A stretch of DNA of 64,000 bases from Allolobophora icterica (taxonomy: Eukaryota; Annelida; Clitellata; Crassiclitellata; Lumbricidae). The stretch is taken from the NCBI GenBank assembly GCA_963556255.1, contig OY744616.1, positions 35,002,966 through 35,066,965 of the forward strand. The letters are read 5' to 3'. Below the pieces are notes generated by a model, which was given only the letters and a program-made list of their open reading frames with translations, was not told where the DNA came from and did no database searches. A program made the position numbers and the translations under genes. Below are positions 1 through 11,833 of the stretch, in pieces. Position 1 is the first letter of the stretch, and each line of letters opens with the position of its first letter.

Positions 1-224
1 CAACAAACATTATATAGCGCCCGTTTTCTGCCGATAGACGCACTCTGCCGCTATGCATATTATATAGAAAGAGGGACGGTTATGTGCAGTTATTGATAAA
101 TTTCATCCGTATGCATCAATAGACCTGTATGAGCCTTTCATACAGGTCTATTCATACAGGTCATAGGCCTTTGTGGATATTCTATGAATGGGATTCAACC
201 AGTAGGTCTCCTATCCCATTCCTT

Positions 225-243
225 ATCATCGTCGTCGTCGTCG

Positions 244-321
<78 letters not shown>

Positions 322-389
322 GCATCATCATCATCATCAGCATCATCATCATCACCACCATCATCATCATCATCATCGTCATCACTATC
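225..389 (+). repeat. (TCA)n microsatellite
   Basis: About 165 bp of TCG/TCA units with a few variants. It creates spurious poly-Ser, poly-Ile and poly-Met frames. Confidence 0.98.
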
Positions 390-460
390 ACCATTGACAG
401 TGGTATTCCCCTATAAGGAGCAATGCCGTTCCCATGTGCACCACTCTTCGCAAACCTTCC

Positions 461-699
461 CGGTCTTGGGCATGTCTCCAGGCTGTGCAACGGTCTTGGG
501 CTTGTCTCCAGGCTGTGCAACGGTCTTGGGCTTGTCTCCAGGCTGTGCAACGGTCTTGGGCTTGTCTCCAGGCTGTGCAACGGTCTTGGGCTTGTCTCCA
601 GGCTGTGCAACGGTCTTGGGCTTGTCTCCAGGCTGTGCAACGGTCTTGGGCTTGTCTCCAGGCTGTGCAACGGTCTTGGGCTTGTCTCCAGGCTGTGCA
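461..699 (+). repeat. 30-bp minisatellite, 8 copies
   Basis: Unit GGCTGTGCAACGGTCTTGGG plus CTTGTCTCCA, virtually identical between copies; only the first has CATG in place of CTTG. A multiple of three, so all frames stay open without being genes. Confidence 0.97.
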
Positions 700-774
700 T
701 AGCCCAAAGTTCAGCAGATGAATATCTGCCTCTATCGTCTTAGTCCGTATGTGCCTTGGTCGTCCGAATTCATT

Positions 775-1172
775 CATTGGACTTATATAGCGCCCCTCCA
801 AGATACATACTTAGAGGTGCTTCCAGCCCAACAGCTTTTAGATGCTTTTAAAAATATGTGCAGATTCCCTAGTTATAAGAACACGCAAATCTGAATGAAG
901 GTTATTCCACATGGTCGGCCTTACCACTGAAAAGACACGGCGTAGCCTCTTTTAAGTGTGTGCAAAGGGAGCAACAAGTTCACCTCGAGATTTCCACTAC
1001 CAGCCAAACCTGACGTGGGGCAACAGAGCTCCCGCAAGTATATAGGCAGGGCGTTCCCTAACTGGCACCGCAGACCGCAGACCGAAATTCTAAATTCAAT
1101 GCGCTGGGAAAGAGGAAGCCAGTGGAGCACGTCACGCATATAATGCGAGACATGGTCATTTCCGGAAGTCAA
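775..1172 (-). mobile_element. LINE family B 3' fragment
   Basis: Minus-strand translation gives RT C-terminal text: HYMRDVLHWLPLSQRIEF and NALPIYLRELCCPTSGL. It ends in the shared hairpin (AGAGGTGCTTCC / TATATAGCGCCCCTCC on the + strand, 785-830). Confidence 0.75.
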
Positions 1173-1369
1173 GCTTCGGCGCGCCCTAGCATGTTCGCCT
1201 TTTCTTTACTGTAATGTGGTCAGTTAATCTGTCGTAATACCTAACGCTTGAATTTATGTGCACATTACGGCTTGCATGTCTGTATAATTAAGGCCTATGT
1301 TTTAAGCTTACAAAACATAAATGTAGGTTTATGAAACAACCTTCACTTTGCATATAAGTACAGTATATT
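1173..1369. other. No feature seen
   Basis: A/T-rich sequence without recognisable coding or repeat structure. Confidence 0.5.
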
Positions 1370-1702
1370 GCATGTATGTATGTACTGGTATTTATACATG
1401 TGTGTAAGTAGGTATGTATATATATGTGTATTAATTATGTATGTATGTATGCATGCATACGTGTATGTATGTGCTTCTGTATGCATGTATGCATGTATGT
1501 ATGTATGTATGCATGTATGGTATGGTATGTATGTATGTACGTATGTATGTATGTATGTATGTATGTATGTACGTACGTACGTACGTACGTACGTACGTAC
1601 GTATGTATGTATGTATGTATGTATGTATGTATGTATGTATGTATGTATGTATGTATGTATGTATGTATGTATGTATGTATGTATGTATGTATGTATGTAT
1701 GG
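1370..1702 (+). repeat. (GTAT)n with embedded (GTAC)n
   Basis: Imperfect tetranucleotide; the GTAC block lies at about 1568-1603. Confidence 0.95.
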
Positions 1703-2039
1703 ATCAAGACACTTAATAGAGCCTTTAATTACCTCTCAAGGGGCATGGTCGGAAATGTACTTCTTATATTTCCATATTTGTATTATAAGATCTGTATTAT
1801 GTAAATATATTCCATTTATATATATATAGGCCCTACAGTGCATCTTTTCTACAAAAAAGGTTCCGGAACTCAACAATTCTGCAGGAAGGGCTAAATCGAG
1901 GACGAAGCCAGAGAAAAGGGTTTGGGGAGGGGTCTCGGTGAGACCCTACCCAAGAAATTTTTTGACGTCACATTAAACTAAAGTAACAAAATCATTCTTT
2001 TATTAAAATAACTAAATTATTTTTAATAGCTGAAAAAGG

Positions 2040-2141
2040 TGATGGAACGCTTTTCCGGAGCGTTCGGCAGAAAAAAGCACTGTATAGCCTACCATATGTA
2101 TGTCTCTCTTTCTCTGTATGTATATATATTAAAAGGTTTAA

Positions 2142-2172
<31 letters not shown>

Positions 2173-2173
2173 C

Positions 2174-2209
<36 letters not shown>

Positions 2210-2280
2210 GAAAGAGAGACATGCATATGATACATACAGTGTTTTTTTCTGCCGAACGCTCCGGAACAGCGTTCCATCAT
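2040..2280. mobile_element. Hairpin MITE
   Basis: Two arms of about 78 bp, 2040-2118 and 2202-2280, are near-perfect reverse complements (TGATGGAACGC, CCGGAGCGTTCGGCAG and a CTCTCTTTCTCTGTA stretch occur in both). The centre is (TA)n. No clear target duplication. A transcript would fold into a long hairpin. Confidence 0.7.
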
Positions 2281-2394
2281 ATAGGCCCTATTCAGAGGTT
2301 CTTAAAATGTACGTCACTCATGAATGGAAAGTGTATAGGCGGACAATATAATTATTAAGTTACGTCTGTAGGCCAATGTCTCTCTGTTGTCTGT

Positions 2395-3010
2395 CTGTAT
2401 GCATGTATGTAGGTATGTATGTATGTTGGCGTCTTCATGTACAAATTCTCACGGGACCTCTTACCCACTAAATTTAAACCCCTTTTTCGTATGGGCTCTG
2501 ACATCCATTTCCACTACACTAGGAACGCATGCAAATATCGATCTTCTTTTGCTCACACTACTCACGAAGATTTTCAATTAACGTCACCGGGCCACAGACA
2601 TGGAACGATCTCCCTCCCCCGCTCAAGCAGGTTGGATCCCTCCCCGGGTTCAAAAGATTGTTGCGCCAGCACCTTGTAGAGTACGAATCTAATACGTGAT
2701 TGACTTGCTGTTAGCCACTCATCGGCTAATCTTTAGTTAAGTATTATTTTGGGTTCTTCCGTTCTATTTTCCTTTTGTTACCACTTCAAACGATGGTGGT
2801 CCTCAGTTCTGTTTTAATATTGTATGCTCAGTATTGTCAAACTTTAAGAAGTCTATTGTTTACAAGTTGGTTTTCGCCGCTGTAATTAAAGATGTAAGTA
2901 GGTGTCCCTACTAGCGGGATTTTCCCTTCTGGGCCTACCTTTGTAACCATCTTGTTTTCTTCAAATAATTTGTCTCATTGATACATTGCATATTTGGTTC
3001 CAATAAAGAA
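2395..3010 (+). mobile_element. LINE family A (CR1/Rex-like) 3' end
   Basis: Translates to the end of a non-LTR RT: FMYKFSRDLLPTKFKPLF, HYTRNACKYRSSFAHTTHED, then after a frameshift the W-(N)-(D)-LPP-type segment. The 3' UTR has GTCCCTACTAGCGGGATTTT, shared with the minus copy at 63.6 kb, and ends AATAAAG before an (ATGTT)n tail. Confidence 0.75.
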
Positions 3011-3066
3011 TTATGTTATGTTATGTTATGTTATGTTATGTCTGTCTGTCTGTCTGTCTGTCTGTA

Positions 3067-3116
<50 letters not shown>
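3010..3116 (+). repeat. (ATGTT)n tail then (CTGT)n
   Basis: Five ATGTT units at the LINE A 3' end, followed by about 19 CTGT units. Confidence 0.95.
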
Positions 3117-3117
<1 letters not shown>

Positions 3118-3795
3118 GTAAACTTTTCCAGGCGCGGGCAATATACAGAATACTGTCATTTCGTACTGTTTACAAGGGCACTTTTTATAGCGCTATAAAT
3201 AGGTGATATGCATGAATTAGTCGTAATGTCTTTCATCTTGGATAGATGCAGAGATAAAGTTATGCCGTGATAAGTAGTCTCTACACTTACATGCGTTGCA
3301 AAATGTGCCTATGCGCGCGTGATGTATTCATATAGGCCTACAGGAATTATATTTAGTGTAGGCCCCTATATTTAATAATATTACATCAGATATAAGGTCT
3401 GTATATAGTTTTAATGCAGTATTTGCGAGATAAAAACTTAGACCCTATAATAACATTGCAGGCTTGGCTTTCAATGGACAGACTCTAAAAGCTACCCTTT
3501 GAAAACGGTCAAAATCATGTGGATCCGCACTATTGTTTTAGGCAGTGCACATTAAAACTGTTATCTAAAGAAACAACTAACTGTAAGATTTTTGGTAACC
3601 ATTGTGTTTTAAAACATAGTAACGCCTGAATTTAATTTTTTAAACGAATTTTTCGTTTTTTGGATCAAAATTCACAGTTTTTGGATTGTTCCTCGTAAAT
3701 TACCGTGTCAACTTTAATAGACCTACTTAAACCTGAATAATTTTATTATGTGTTGGACACTTGGGGTCTTATGTTAACCATAACGAATATTCATG
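3117..3795. other. No gene seen
   Basis: A/T-rich, with TAGGCCTA-type words. No open frame with coding character. Confidence 0.5.
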
Positions 3796-4057
3796 GGCGG
3801 CGATCCCGGGGGGGGGTCGAGGGGGACAAGACCCCCACCTTTACTAGCGGGGGACACGCCATACATCGGACCCCCCCAAATTTTGAAGAAACACCAAAAA
3901 AGGTCATAAAATTTGTTCGTACTCAGGTTAAAAAAATGTGAGCGCGTGAGCGCGAAAAATTTTTTAGACCTTTTTTTGACCAGATCAGTTCAAAACTCTT
4001 TTGACCACATCAGTTCCCAAATGTCCCCCCCCCCACCTCTCAAACAAGATCGCCACC
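3796..4057. mobile_element. MITE with GGCGGCGATC ends, copy 1
   Basis: Starts GGCGGCGATCC and ends GATCGCCACC, with C/G-run interior (GACCCCC, GGACACGCC) and the internal motif ACACCAAAAAAGGTC shared with the copy at 14438. Near-identical flanks CGAATATT-ATG on both sides may be a target duplication or chance. Confidence 0.55.
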
Positions 4058-4517
4058 ACTGCGAATATTGATGCAGGTTTAAGTCCTAAGCGACTGAAAA
4101 ATGCTGTTTCATTTACTGCTTTCAGATGGAACATGTAACGAGGAACAAATCGAGATCTGCCGCGAATCAGGTTCGTTCTGCGACTGACCTGCTTTAATCC
4201 CATCCAGTTATCGACTACACGCACGACCGATCAGAGACGTTTCTGCGGGGCTGACGTTTCCTAGAACGTCGGCGTTTATTTACAGAAGAAAGGGCAAATC
4301 GTTTATGGGTTTTTTACGAGGGTTAGATGAATGCCGTGACGTCATAAAACTGGTGTGGTCTCTTTGTTTGTTCGTCTGGGGAGGGAGGAGGGAGTGAGGG
4401 ATGGGCGCAGGAGGGAAGAGTGAAAATCGAATAACAGACACTGAAACTTCATTCCCAGCCATGCATGCGTAATGCGAGGGCATTAATTTGGTGATTTACA
4501 GACTGTCTGTGTATGTA

Positions 4518-4741
<224 letters not shown>

Positions 4742-4853
4742 AAGCAGCTGTGCAAATAACAGCCACCATAGTATGCATGTAGGCAACAATACCTAGTGGC
4801 CCGAGACGAAACACAGGAAGAGAGACAGACAGAAAGACAGATAGATAGATATA

Positions 4854-4923
4854 CATTCATTCATTCATTCATTCATTCATTCATTCATTCATTCATTCAT
4901 TCATTCATTCATTCATTCATTCA
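4854..4923 (+). repeat. (ATTC)n microsatellite
   Basis: About 17 units, the tail of the minus-strand LINE B copy that follows. Confidence 0.95.
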
Positions 4924-4927
4924 TAGG

Positions 4928-5290
4928 ATTTGATATAGCGCCTTTTCAAGATACCTACTCAGAGGCGCTCCCAGCTCAGCCACAGCTAAAGAAATGAGAT
5001 TTGAGGGACTTACAAAAAGCAGGCGAGTTCAACAGTGGCAGCAGGCGCAGGTTTAGAGGTAGGCCATTCCAGATGGAGGGCCCTACAACCGAAAAGGGCC
5101 GACGCTGTCTAATAGCAGTGCGAGCAACGGGGAACAAAAGCTCCCCCTTGCCGAAGAGCGGAGAGTTCGACGAGCTGCAAGTTCAGAGACAGGTCGACAA
5201 AGATCAGACAGGTAGGATGGAGCACCGCCAGACAAGTGCAGCAACCCGATAGGAGATGCGCTGGGAAACAGGGAGCCAGTGAAGGACAAA
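4928..5290 (-). mobile_element. LINE family B 3' fragment
   Basis: Minus-strand RT C-terminus (GGAPSYLSDLCRPVSEL, RRTLRSSARGSF) ending in the shared hairpin at about 4937-4972 and an (ATGA)n tail at 4854-4923. Confidence 0.75.
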
Positions 5291-6234
5291 GAGACAGAGA
5301 CAGAGACAGACACGCAGGTACAGAGACACACAGAGACAGACAGAAGTAGACGGAGAGCAGAGACGAGACGTGGTTTATGTCAGTAAGTTCTTAAGGCACC
5401 GGTCATAGACGAGAAGACATCAATTCACCTCATTCAATCAACTTCATCCATTTCTCCTTGACTATACATGAAACGCATCGTACAGTCTACATTTTATGAC
5501 TTCCTTTGTCTTTTTTACGGTTCACCTGCTCTGCTGGTTATGACCCAAATACACTCGTTCACACCTGAGCTAACCAGAGGCCCATGCATTTGTCTATATA
5601 CGCATCTGGACTTTTATAAAGCGAATTTTGGAACCCTTCAAACATATAAAATGCAGGTTCCTAATGTTTGTGCAGAGGATTTGAACCGCCAACCTCTTGA
5701 CTTGCAGTCCATACACAGCCATGGTAATCAAAAGGCTCTAATATAAACTCTTCTCATTGCTTCAAAGAAATTATATATACTTTATTTCGCAATTTGTATA
5801 CATATACAAAACTTGCGAATCCAGAGCCTACCCCTGTATATCCTCTCCCATCCGAGTTTATGGGAAGGGCATGGAAAAAGTGACTTTCTGGAACATTTCT
5901 GCACATCTGCTCTTTGTGTTTTGTCTGGCTTTCTATACACGTCGATGGAGGGAGGCTTGGTCGACGTGCTTATCTTTTGGATGTTGACTTTACTGCGGCT
6001 TGGTTATAATGGTGCTTCCCCCATCGGTTAATGTCTTGTGCATTAAGCACCGGTGCTATAAAAATTGCCACTTAATGTTTAATGATAATAATAATAATCC
6101 ATGGATCTGGTCTCGATAGAAAGGGATTCAACAGAAGGTTTTCAGCTTCTTGTCTTTCTTTTCTTTTCTCACCAATCGCAAATAAAATTAATAGAGATTC
6201 ACCTTACCTGTGTTGTGGACATTTGTATCACCTG
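5291..6234. other. No gene seen; GACAGA tract and a possible tRNA-like remnant
   Basis: 5288-5345 is AGAGACA-rich. 5665-5735 in reverse complement has GGTTCAAATCC, a possible SINE B box. The missing first exon(s) of the Shisa-like gene could lie here or outside the window, but I could not recognise one. Confidence 0.4.
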
Positions 6235-6755
6235 TCACTTTCGTCTCACCTGTTCAATTTCACATCACCTGTGTACTTTCACCTCACTTTGCCTAGTACT
6301 TTCGTCTCACCTGTCACTGTCGTCTCACCTGTGCACTTTCACCTCTCCTGTGCTTTGAACTGTAGTCTCATCTCAGCCATCTGTCAATTCCGTTTCACTT
6401 GTGCACTTTCGTCTTACCTGTGCAATTTCACACACCCTGTGTACTTTCACCTCACTGTGCCTTGTACCTTCGTTTCACCTGTGCATTTTCGTTTCACATG
6501 TGCATTTTCGTTTCACCTGTGAACTTTCGTTTCACGTGTTCAATTTCACATCATCTGTGCACTTTCGTTTTACCTGTGCACTTTCGTTTCACCTGTTCAA
6601 TTTCACATCATCTGTGCACTTTCGTTTCACCTGTGCACTTTCGTTTCACCTGTGCACTTTCGTTTTACCTGTGCACTTTCGTTTTACCTGTGCACTTTCG
6701 TTTCACCTGTGCACTTTCGTTTCACCTGTGCACTTTCGTTTTACCTGTGCACTTG
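6235..6755 (+). repeat. ~19-bp minisatellite (TTTCGTTTCACCTGTGCAC)
   Basis: More than 25 degenerate copies, homogenised towards the right end. Because 19 is not a multiple of three, each frame cycles through the same peptides. It ends just before the first exon of the Shisa-like gene. Confidence 0.93.
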
Positions 6756-6793
6756 CTCACACGTGCCTGTGTTGTCCTGTACTGAAGCTCTAG

Positions 6794-6998
6794 ACGGTCG
6801 GTTGGCGTCGCTAAGGAGCGGAGGCCTGTGCTCTCCAAAGCACTACGCCGAATTCTCGCACCTATGCAGCGTCACCAACTACCTGCCGAGCGTCGAATAC
6901 TGCTGCTGCATCTATGAAACAAACGTCCTCTGCTGCCGATACCATCAGGACTGGAACCTCTTCCGGTGCCAGCTCGAAGAAGACCTCATTGACACCAC
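6794..6998 (+). CDS. Shisa-like protein, Cys-rich ectodomain exon
   Basis: Open from acceptor GCTCTAG to donor GTACGT. It encodes CSPKHYAEFSHLC, YCCCIYETNVLCCRYHQDW and an acidic end QLEEDLIDT. Density of paired cysteines and the immediate upstream minisatellite end support a coding boundary here. Confidence 0.6.
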
Positions 6999-9795
6999 GT
7001 ACGTATTCCACACACAACGCTATATCATGTAATGATAGGCTATACACAATGTAGTCTTATACAGTAATTGTAATTGTAACCGAAAACTTATATAGCACTA
7101 TTCAGATCAGCGGCGCTTTCAACCCGCATCTATGCACTTGTGCACAACAGTAAAAAATCAGTGATGAGTTGTGTTATGCTATGCAATGCAGGCATAAACA
7201 ATTAAGTGCAGTACCATTCTGTGTTACACTGTGCCAAGCAACGGTGTATTCATTTCTACCTTATATAATACAGTCAGACTCATATGCAATGTAATGCAGT
7301 GTTTTACAGTTATGCTATGCAAAACAGTCATATGCAATGCATTTCCGTGTTGCGCTCTGCGAATCGGTTTGATCTTTTTGTTCCCAGGACTAAAACTGCC
7401 TTAGCACAGGTGCTTAGCACAGGGCGTTTGCTGTAGTGGGTCCCACGATCTGGAACGACCTTCCCCCGCTCAGGGCCAAACTAATGACTGGCTTTTCCTC
7501 GTCGGTCTCGCGTTCCCTAAAGGCATTTATGTTTCCCCGGGGTTTCTATGCTGAGAGCGCCTCTGAATAGTTATTCTGCGAGAGGCGCTTTATAAATTTC
7601 TAGATACATACAATACAATTTCTATGCTATGCAATACAGTGATATGCTGCGCTATGTCAGTGTAACGACGCACAGGGGCATTTATCCGCCGGTCGAAGGC
7701 CAATACAATCATATGCGTGAGGGGTACGAAGGGTACCCGGACCCCCACTTTTTGGACTGGGGGTACCGTACCCCCACTTTTTGAACAATGCCAATCAATA
7801 TTTTATTACTGTGCCCTCCCAGAGATGCAGTCTCAGCCTTGCTTCGTGTATGTAAGAAATTGGTACACCCCCACTTTCTAGACCCTGAATACAATACACA
7901 GTTTCATCATTGTCTTTTAGAATCGGAAGTGTGGACCTTCTGAACGACGAAGGCGATGACCAGTCGAGCCTCTGCTGTCCGCCGCTGGAGCTCCTAATTC
8001 CGGCGATCCTTGTTCCGTTGGCTGTGGTCGTCTGCTGTCTGTACGTCTGCTTCAAGTACTGGACAGGGAGTGGACAGTGCTGCTGCAGTGATGGTATCTG
8101 CTCCACTCAGGCGGACGACGATGCGACCAACATCAGTCCACGAAAGAACCGTCGAACTAACGGTAAGCTACGGAATTAAATGCGCTACATCAGTTATTGA
8201 TGCATACATACAAATCTCTGTGCAGGTATCGTGGAGAAGCGCTATATAAGTGGTGATGAATAAATGAATTAATGATGACAAAGCACAAGAAGAGCCAGCC
8301 TGTGTTGACTTTACTTGTTCCCTCACACAGTGTTTATTCGCTGATGAACTGCTTGTCCTTCATCTTTAACGTCAATTTGGTCTCAATAGGGTCAATGCTT
8401 TCCTGAGGTCTTAATAGATGCAGTGTTCAGGTTCATATACATTCAAACGTACATTCATACGTTCACACATACATACATACATACATGCATGCATCAAAGA
8501 TATACATACATACGTGCATGCGTACATACATACGTAGGCCTACATACGTCTATACGTACATACATGCATACAGACACAGTGATGGGCACTAAACTATTTT
8601 ATTTTAGTTAAACTAAAACTATTTTCCAACTAAAAAAATTAGTTTAACTAAAGTTGGCAACTGATTTTGGAAATTAGTTAACTAAACTAAAAAAAGTAGT
8701 TAAACTTTTCCCAACTTTTTTCCAACTTTTTACGACAAACATTTTCACAATAACAGAGGTTAAGTGAACTGTAATAATACACAGCGTCAATGACAATTTT
8801 ACCTTCAAACTATGCAATGTGTACTCTTCTAGCACACAATTACAGGCATACTGTATGAATTTGAAAACGCAGGCTGTTAATGCCAAAACCATGCAGTGTT
8901 AATCAATAAGATTCGCGTTGAGTTGTTGACAGTGTTCAATGTTCATTGCAGAAAATAGCTGCGTATTGCTAATCTTTTTAGTTAAACTTTTTAGTTAGCA
9001 ACTAAATTTTTTTAGTTAAACTATGGTTTTAACTAAACTATTTTTCTAAGTTAAACTTCATCCTTAACTAAAAAAAAATAAGTTAAACTAAAAGTAAGCA
9101 ACTTTTTAGTTAACTATTGCCCATCAATGTACAGACATGCATATATTCATACATCATATGAAAGTACAAAAAACGGAACGAGGATGAGTACATTAGAAGA
9201 ACTAAGTAAATGTCATTGAACGTTGGTGTATTCTGTTCCAGGTGTGGCAGCAGGTGATATTGCTCTTTCCGCTTCACTGACGAACTCTGACGCCAACTCA
9301 ACTTTACCGTTGACCTGCGCCACGACAAATCACATCCAGCCGTCGTCAACAACGGACAAACCAGGTCCCTACCCACGCTCAGAGGAGACCGCTGACCAAC
9401 CGCCATACGACCTCGTCTACCCCGGACCCCATCGCTTCTGTCCCGTCGAACCCACGGCGCCTCCTCTCTTCGACGACCTCGAAGCCTCCAGCTGTGCCTT
9501 CTCCCACTGCTACCACGAACCATCAGAGTCTCTGGACGAGTTCTACTCAACGCCTGCCAGACACAGGGACGCTGGGGGACGCGCCCTTCCCCTCTATCGC
9601 AACGGGCGTAATTTCTCGTCCGGGGGACGCTGCAGCGCCCCTCTGGTCCACCGCATCACTCCCGGACATTATCATTTCCGGTCGAAATACGACCGCAGCG
9701 CCGCCTGTCGACTCGCGTCCTGTCCTATCCGTGCCTGTAGTGCGTCGCCGCCACCACCGCCATCTTACGAACAGTCGTGCAACCAAAACCTTTAG
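6794..9795 (+). CDS. Shisa/WBP1/VOPP1-like Cys-rich membrane protein, 5'-incomplete, 3 exons
   Basis: Exons 6794-6998, 7921-8162 and 9242-9795 join with matching phases (2, then 1) into about 333 residues. Order seen: a Cys-rich ectodomain (LCSPKHY, YCCCIYETNVLCC, LFRC, SSLCC), one membrane helix (LLIPAILVPLAVVVCCLYVC), then a Ser/Pro-rich tail with PPYDLV, PTAPP and PPPPPSYEQ before the stop. Cys clusters, one helix and PPxY tails are the hallmark of the Shisa-like/STMC6 superfamily, whose PPxY motifs bind WW domains of NEDD4-type ligases. Exact family membership is inference. The first exon needs one base from an upstream exon that should carry the signal peptide; none was found. A hAT-type MITE sits in intron 2. 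An AATAAA is at 10513. Confidence 0.6.
7420..7615 (+). mobile_element. LINE family B 3' end
   Basis: GPTIWNDLPPLRAKLMTG-type terminal RT residues, then GAGCGCCTCTGAATAG / GAGAGGCGCTTTATAAAT hairpin and an (ATACA)n-like tail. In intron 1 of the Shisa-like gene. Confidence 0.8.
7921..8162 (+). CDS. Shisa-like protein, transmembrane exon
   Basis: Acceptor CTTTTAG, donor GTAAGC. It encodes an acidic linker, SSLCCPPLE, the membrane helix and a juxtamembrane Cys-rich stretch (GQCCCSDGIC) followed by basic PRKNRRTNG. Confidence 0.65.
8577..9129. mobile_element. hAT-like MITE with TTAACTAAA-rich body
   Basis: 553 bp. Ends CAGTGATGGGCA and TGCCCATCAATG, with the 8-bp duplication TACAGACA at 8569-8576 and 9130-9137. 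The interior is mainly variants of AGTTAAACTAAA in both orientations around a short unique core. It is inserted in an (ATAC)n tract in intron 2 of the Shisa-like gene. Confidence 0.85.
9242..9795 (+). CDS. Shisa-like protein, PPxY tail exon (stop codon)
   Basis: One hundred and eighty-three codons plus TAG after a GTTCCAG acceptor. Local GC content is much higher than the flanks. PPxY-type motifs: PPYD in the first third and PPSY nine residues from the end; a PTAP sequence lies between them. Confidence 0.65.
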
Positions 9796-10079
9796 AAGTG
9801 TTGTCAAGTCATTCGCTAGAGGCGCCACTTGCGTATTAGTCGAGGGGCGGATATCAGAACGTTTGATTGGCTGTAGGCGTTGCTTTAGGAGTTGGCGCAT
9901 CAGGGCAAAATGCCAGAGGAGACAGGAAGAGCAAGGAGGAGGGCAACGGGAGAGTGAGAACAGAAGAGAGATCAAAGTCCTTGGTCATATAGATTCCCGG
10001 AAGCAGCAGCAAGATGCAGATGAATTAGGGTACTATATGCAGATCCATCAACCTATGGAATAGTATGGATACATCCCAG

Positions 10080-10290
10080 TTGTCCATCCATCCCCAACCA
10101 TTGATTCATACACCCACCCATCTATAATTATAGCCACCCTTCCATCCCAACCATTCATCCGCCCATCCATCTATCTAGCCATCCATCCATCCCAACCATT
10201 CATCCGCCCATCCATCTATCTATAGCCACCCATCCATCCCCAACCATTCATCAGCCTATTCAACCCACCACCATCAATCCATACACCCCG
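10080..10290 (+). repeat. CATCCATCC-type minisatellite
   Basis: Three to four copies of a ~55-bp unit built on ATCC (CCCAACCATTCATCCGCCCA, TCCATCTATCTA). In the 3' UTR region of the Shisa-like gene. Confidence 0.8.
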
Positions 10291-10744
10291 CCCACAAGTC
10301 TCTAAGCGGTCCCTCTTTCTCTGATTACTCTCCGGGTACCTCCACAGTTGCGTGACCTGCAGGGTCACAGTTACGCTACTAGGTCCAAAGAGTTACCGAG
10401 ACCCCACGATCATTTGTCAGTCACGAAGGTCAACCACGAAACATCAAGAGCCACGTTATGGGTTGTGTTTTCATGAATAGGGCCTACCGTTCAATGTATC
10501 TACGTTTCTACAAATAAATTGTTTCTGTCAGAAATTCAACAACAGGTTCACGATTATCACAGAAAACGTCAGCCTCTTAAATCGAGCAAAAAGGAAATGC
10601 ACGAGTTTAAATACTGATGGAAACTAAAAACAGTCAAAATGAGTAACTTTTACCAATCAGATCGTATACGCTTCAGTCTCACAACAACGGACGAACTACA
10701 ATCACTGCAAACAAAATCTCTTCAAGTTTCAAATGTCTCTTCGT

Positions 10745-11200
10745 CAATATCAGTTACAGCAGAAGATATGCACGCCCTCAATCTAACATTGAAAAACAGT
10801 GTTAGAAATATGAAGCGTTAACGACTTTATTTTCTTAGCCTTAGCCAGTGATGTCAAACCCCCCACCTGGAATGGGAGAATAAACCCCCACTCTGGCCGA
10901 CTAATACATGAGGCTCAGAAGTCATTCAGAACTGTAAATTACTCTGAGATAACATGTGTTTTCGATAACATACATGACACATAAATTAAATATATTATCG
11001 GAAATCAACACCGCAGTTTATATCCAGAATGTTAAACCCCCACTTCTGGCAACCCATGGGAGGTTGTTCTCCCAACCCCCTCCCCCCACTGGTAGTCGCC
11101 ACTGCTTACACCAGAAGATATGCAGTACCTCAATCTAACCTCGATAAGTAGTGTTAGACATATGAAGCATTAACGACTTTATTTTCTTAGCCTCGGCATA
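10745..11200 (+). repeat. Direct duplication of a ~95-bp segment
   Basis: 10749-10843 and 11104-11200 share GCAGAAGATATGCA, CTCAATCTAAC, AGTGTTAGA and GCGTTAACGACTTTATTTTC (one base changed). The first copy ends a 60-codon open frame from 10639 that I do not consider a gene. Confidence 0.75.
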
Positions 11201-11802
11201 TGAACGAGGATGGCCATCCACTCCATTGACGTCTGATCTTCTAAATAACAGTGTACAGTTGATGTACATAGTGTACACCTGCACCAACTCTGGTACAGGA
11301 CACCAGTGGAACACACATCTTGAAATACCCCAATAAGATTTCTATTCCTAAGGATACGGGTCATGGATTCAAAATTCAGCACCGTTTAAACAAATATAAT
11401 GATGATGGCAGTCATCATATTAAATTATAATTATTATATTTTTTATTATTGCTATTAAAAATTAAAAGGAAATAACGATGAAAATACTACTAATAATATT
11501 TCATCCCTCTGATAGCTAAAAAATGATGATACAAAGAATGATATAGAAAACAATGATTAGTGCCGATAACAATAAGTGCCAAAATCAAAGGTTATCACGA
11601 CTGATGAACCTGATAAAAGGACATAATACAAATCAAGTAATTCTATCTAAGATCACAATTTTCTTAAAAGCATTAACAATTCTGATCTGAACACTTCTAC
11701 AGTGACTACAGCACAAGGCATCGAAACCAATGGTGTCTAAAACGCCATTCACAGGCAATGTTTCATTCTGGGTCAGATACTATCTGTCTGTCTGTCTGTC
11801 TG

Positions 11803-11833
<31 letters not shown>

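Noticed and set aside
182..801. Long open frames over the (TCA)n tract and the 30-bp minisatellite
   Set aside because: Open in all frames because of repeat unit length; peptides are homopolymers or exact repeats with no other support.
9110..9975. Minus-strand frames opposite the Shisa-like tail exon
   Set aside because: Arg-rich shadow frames of the GC-rich plus-strand exon; the plus strand has splice sites in phase and PPxY motifs.
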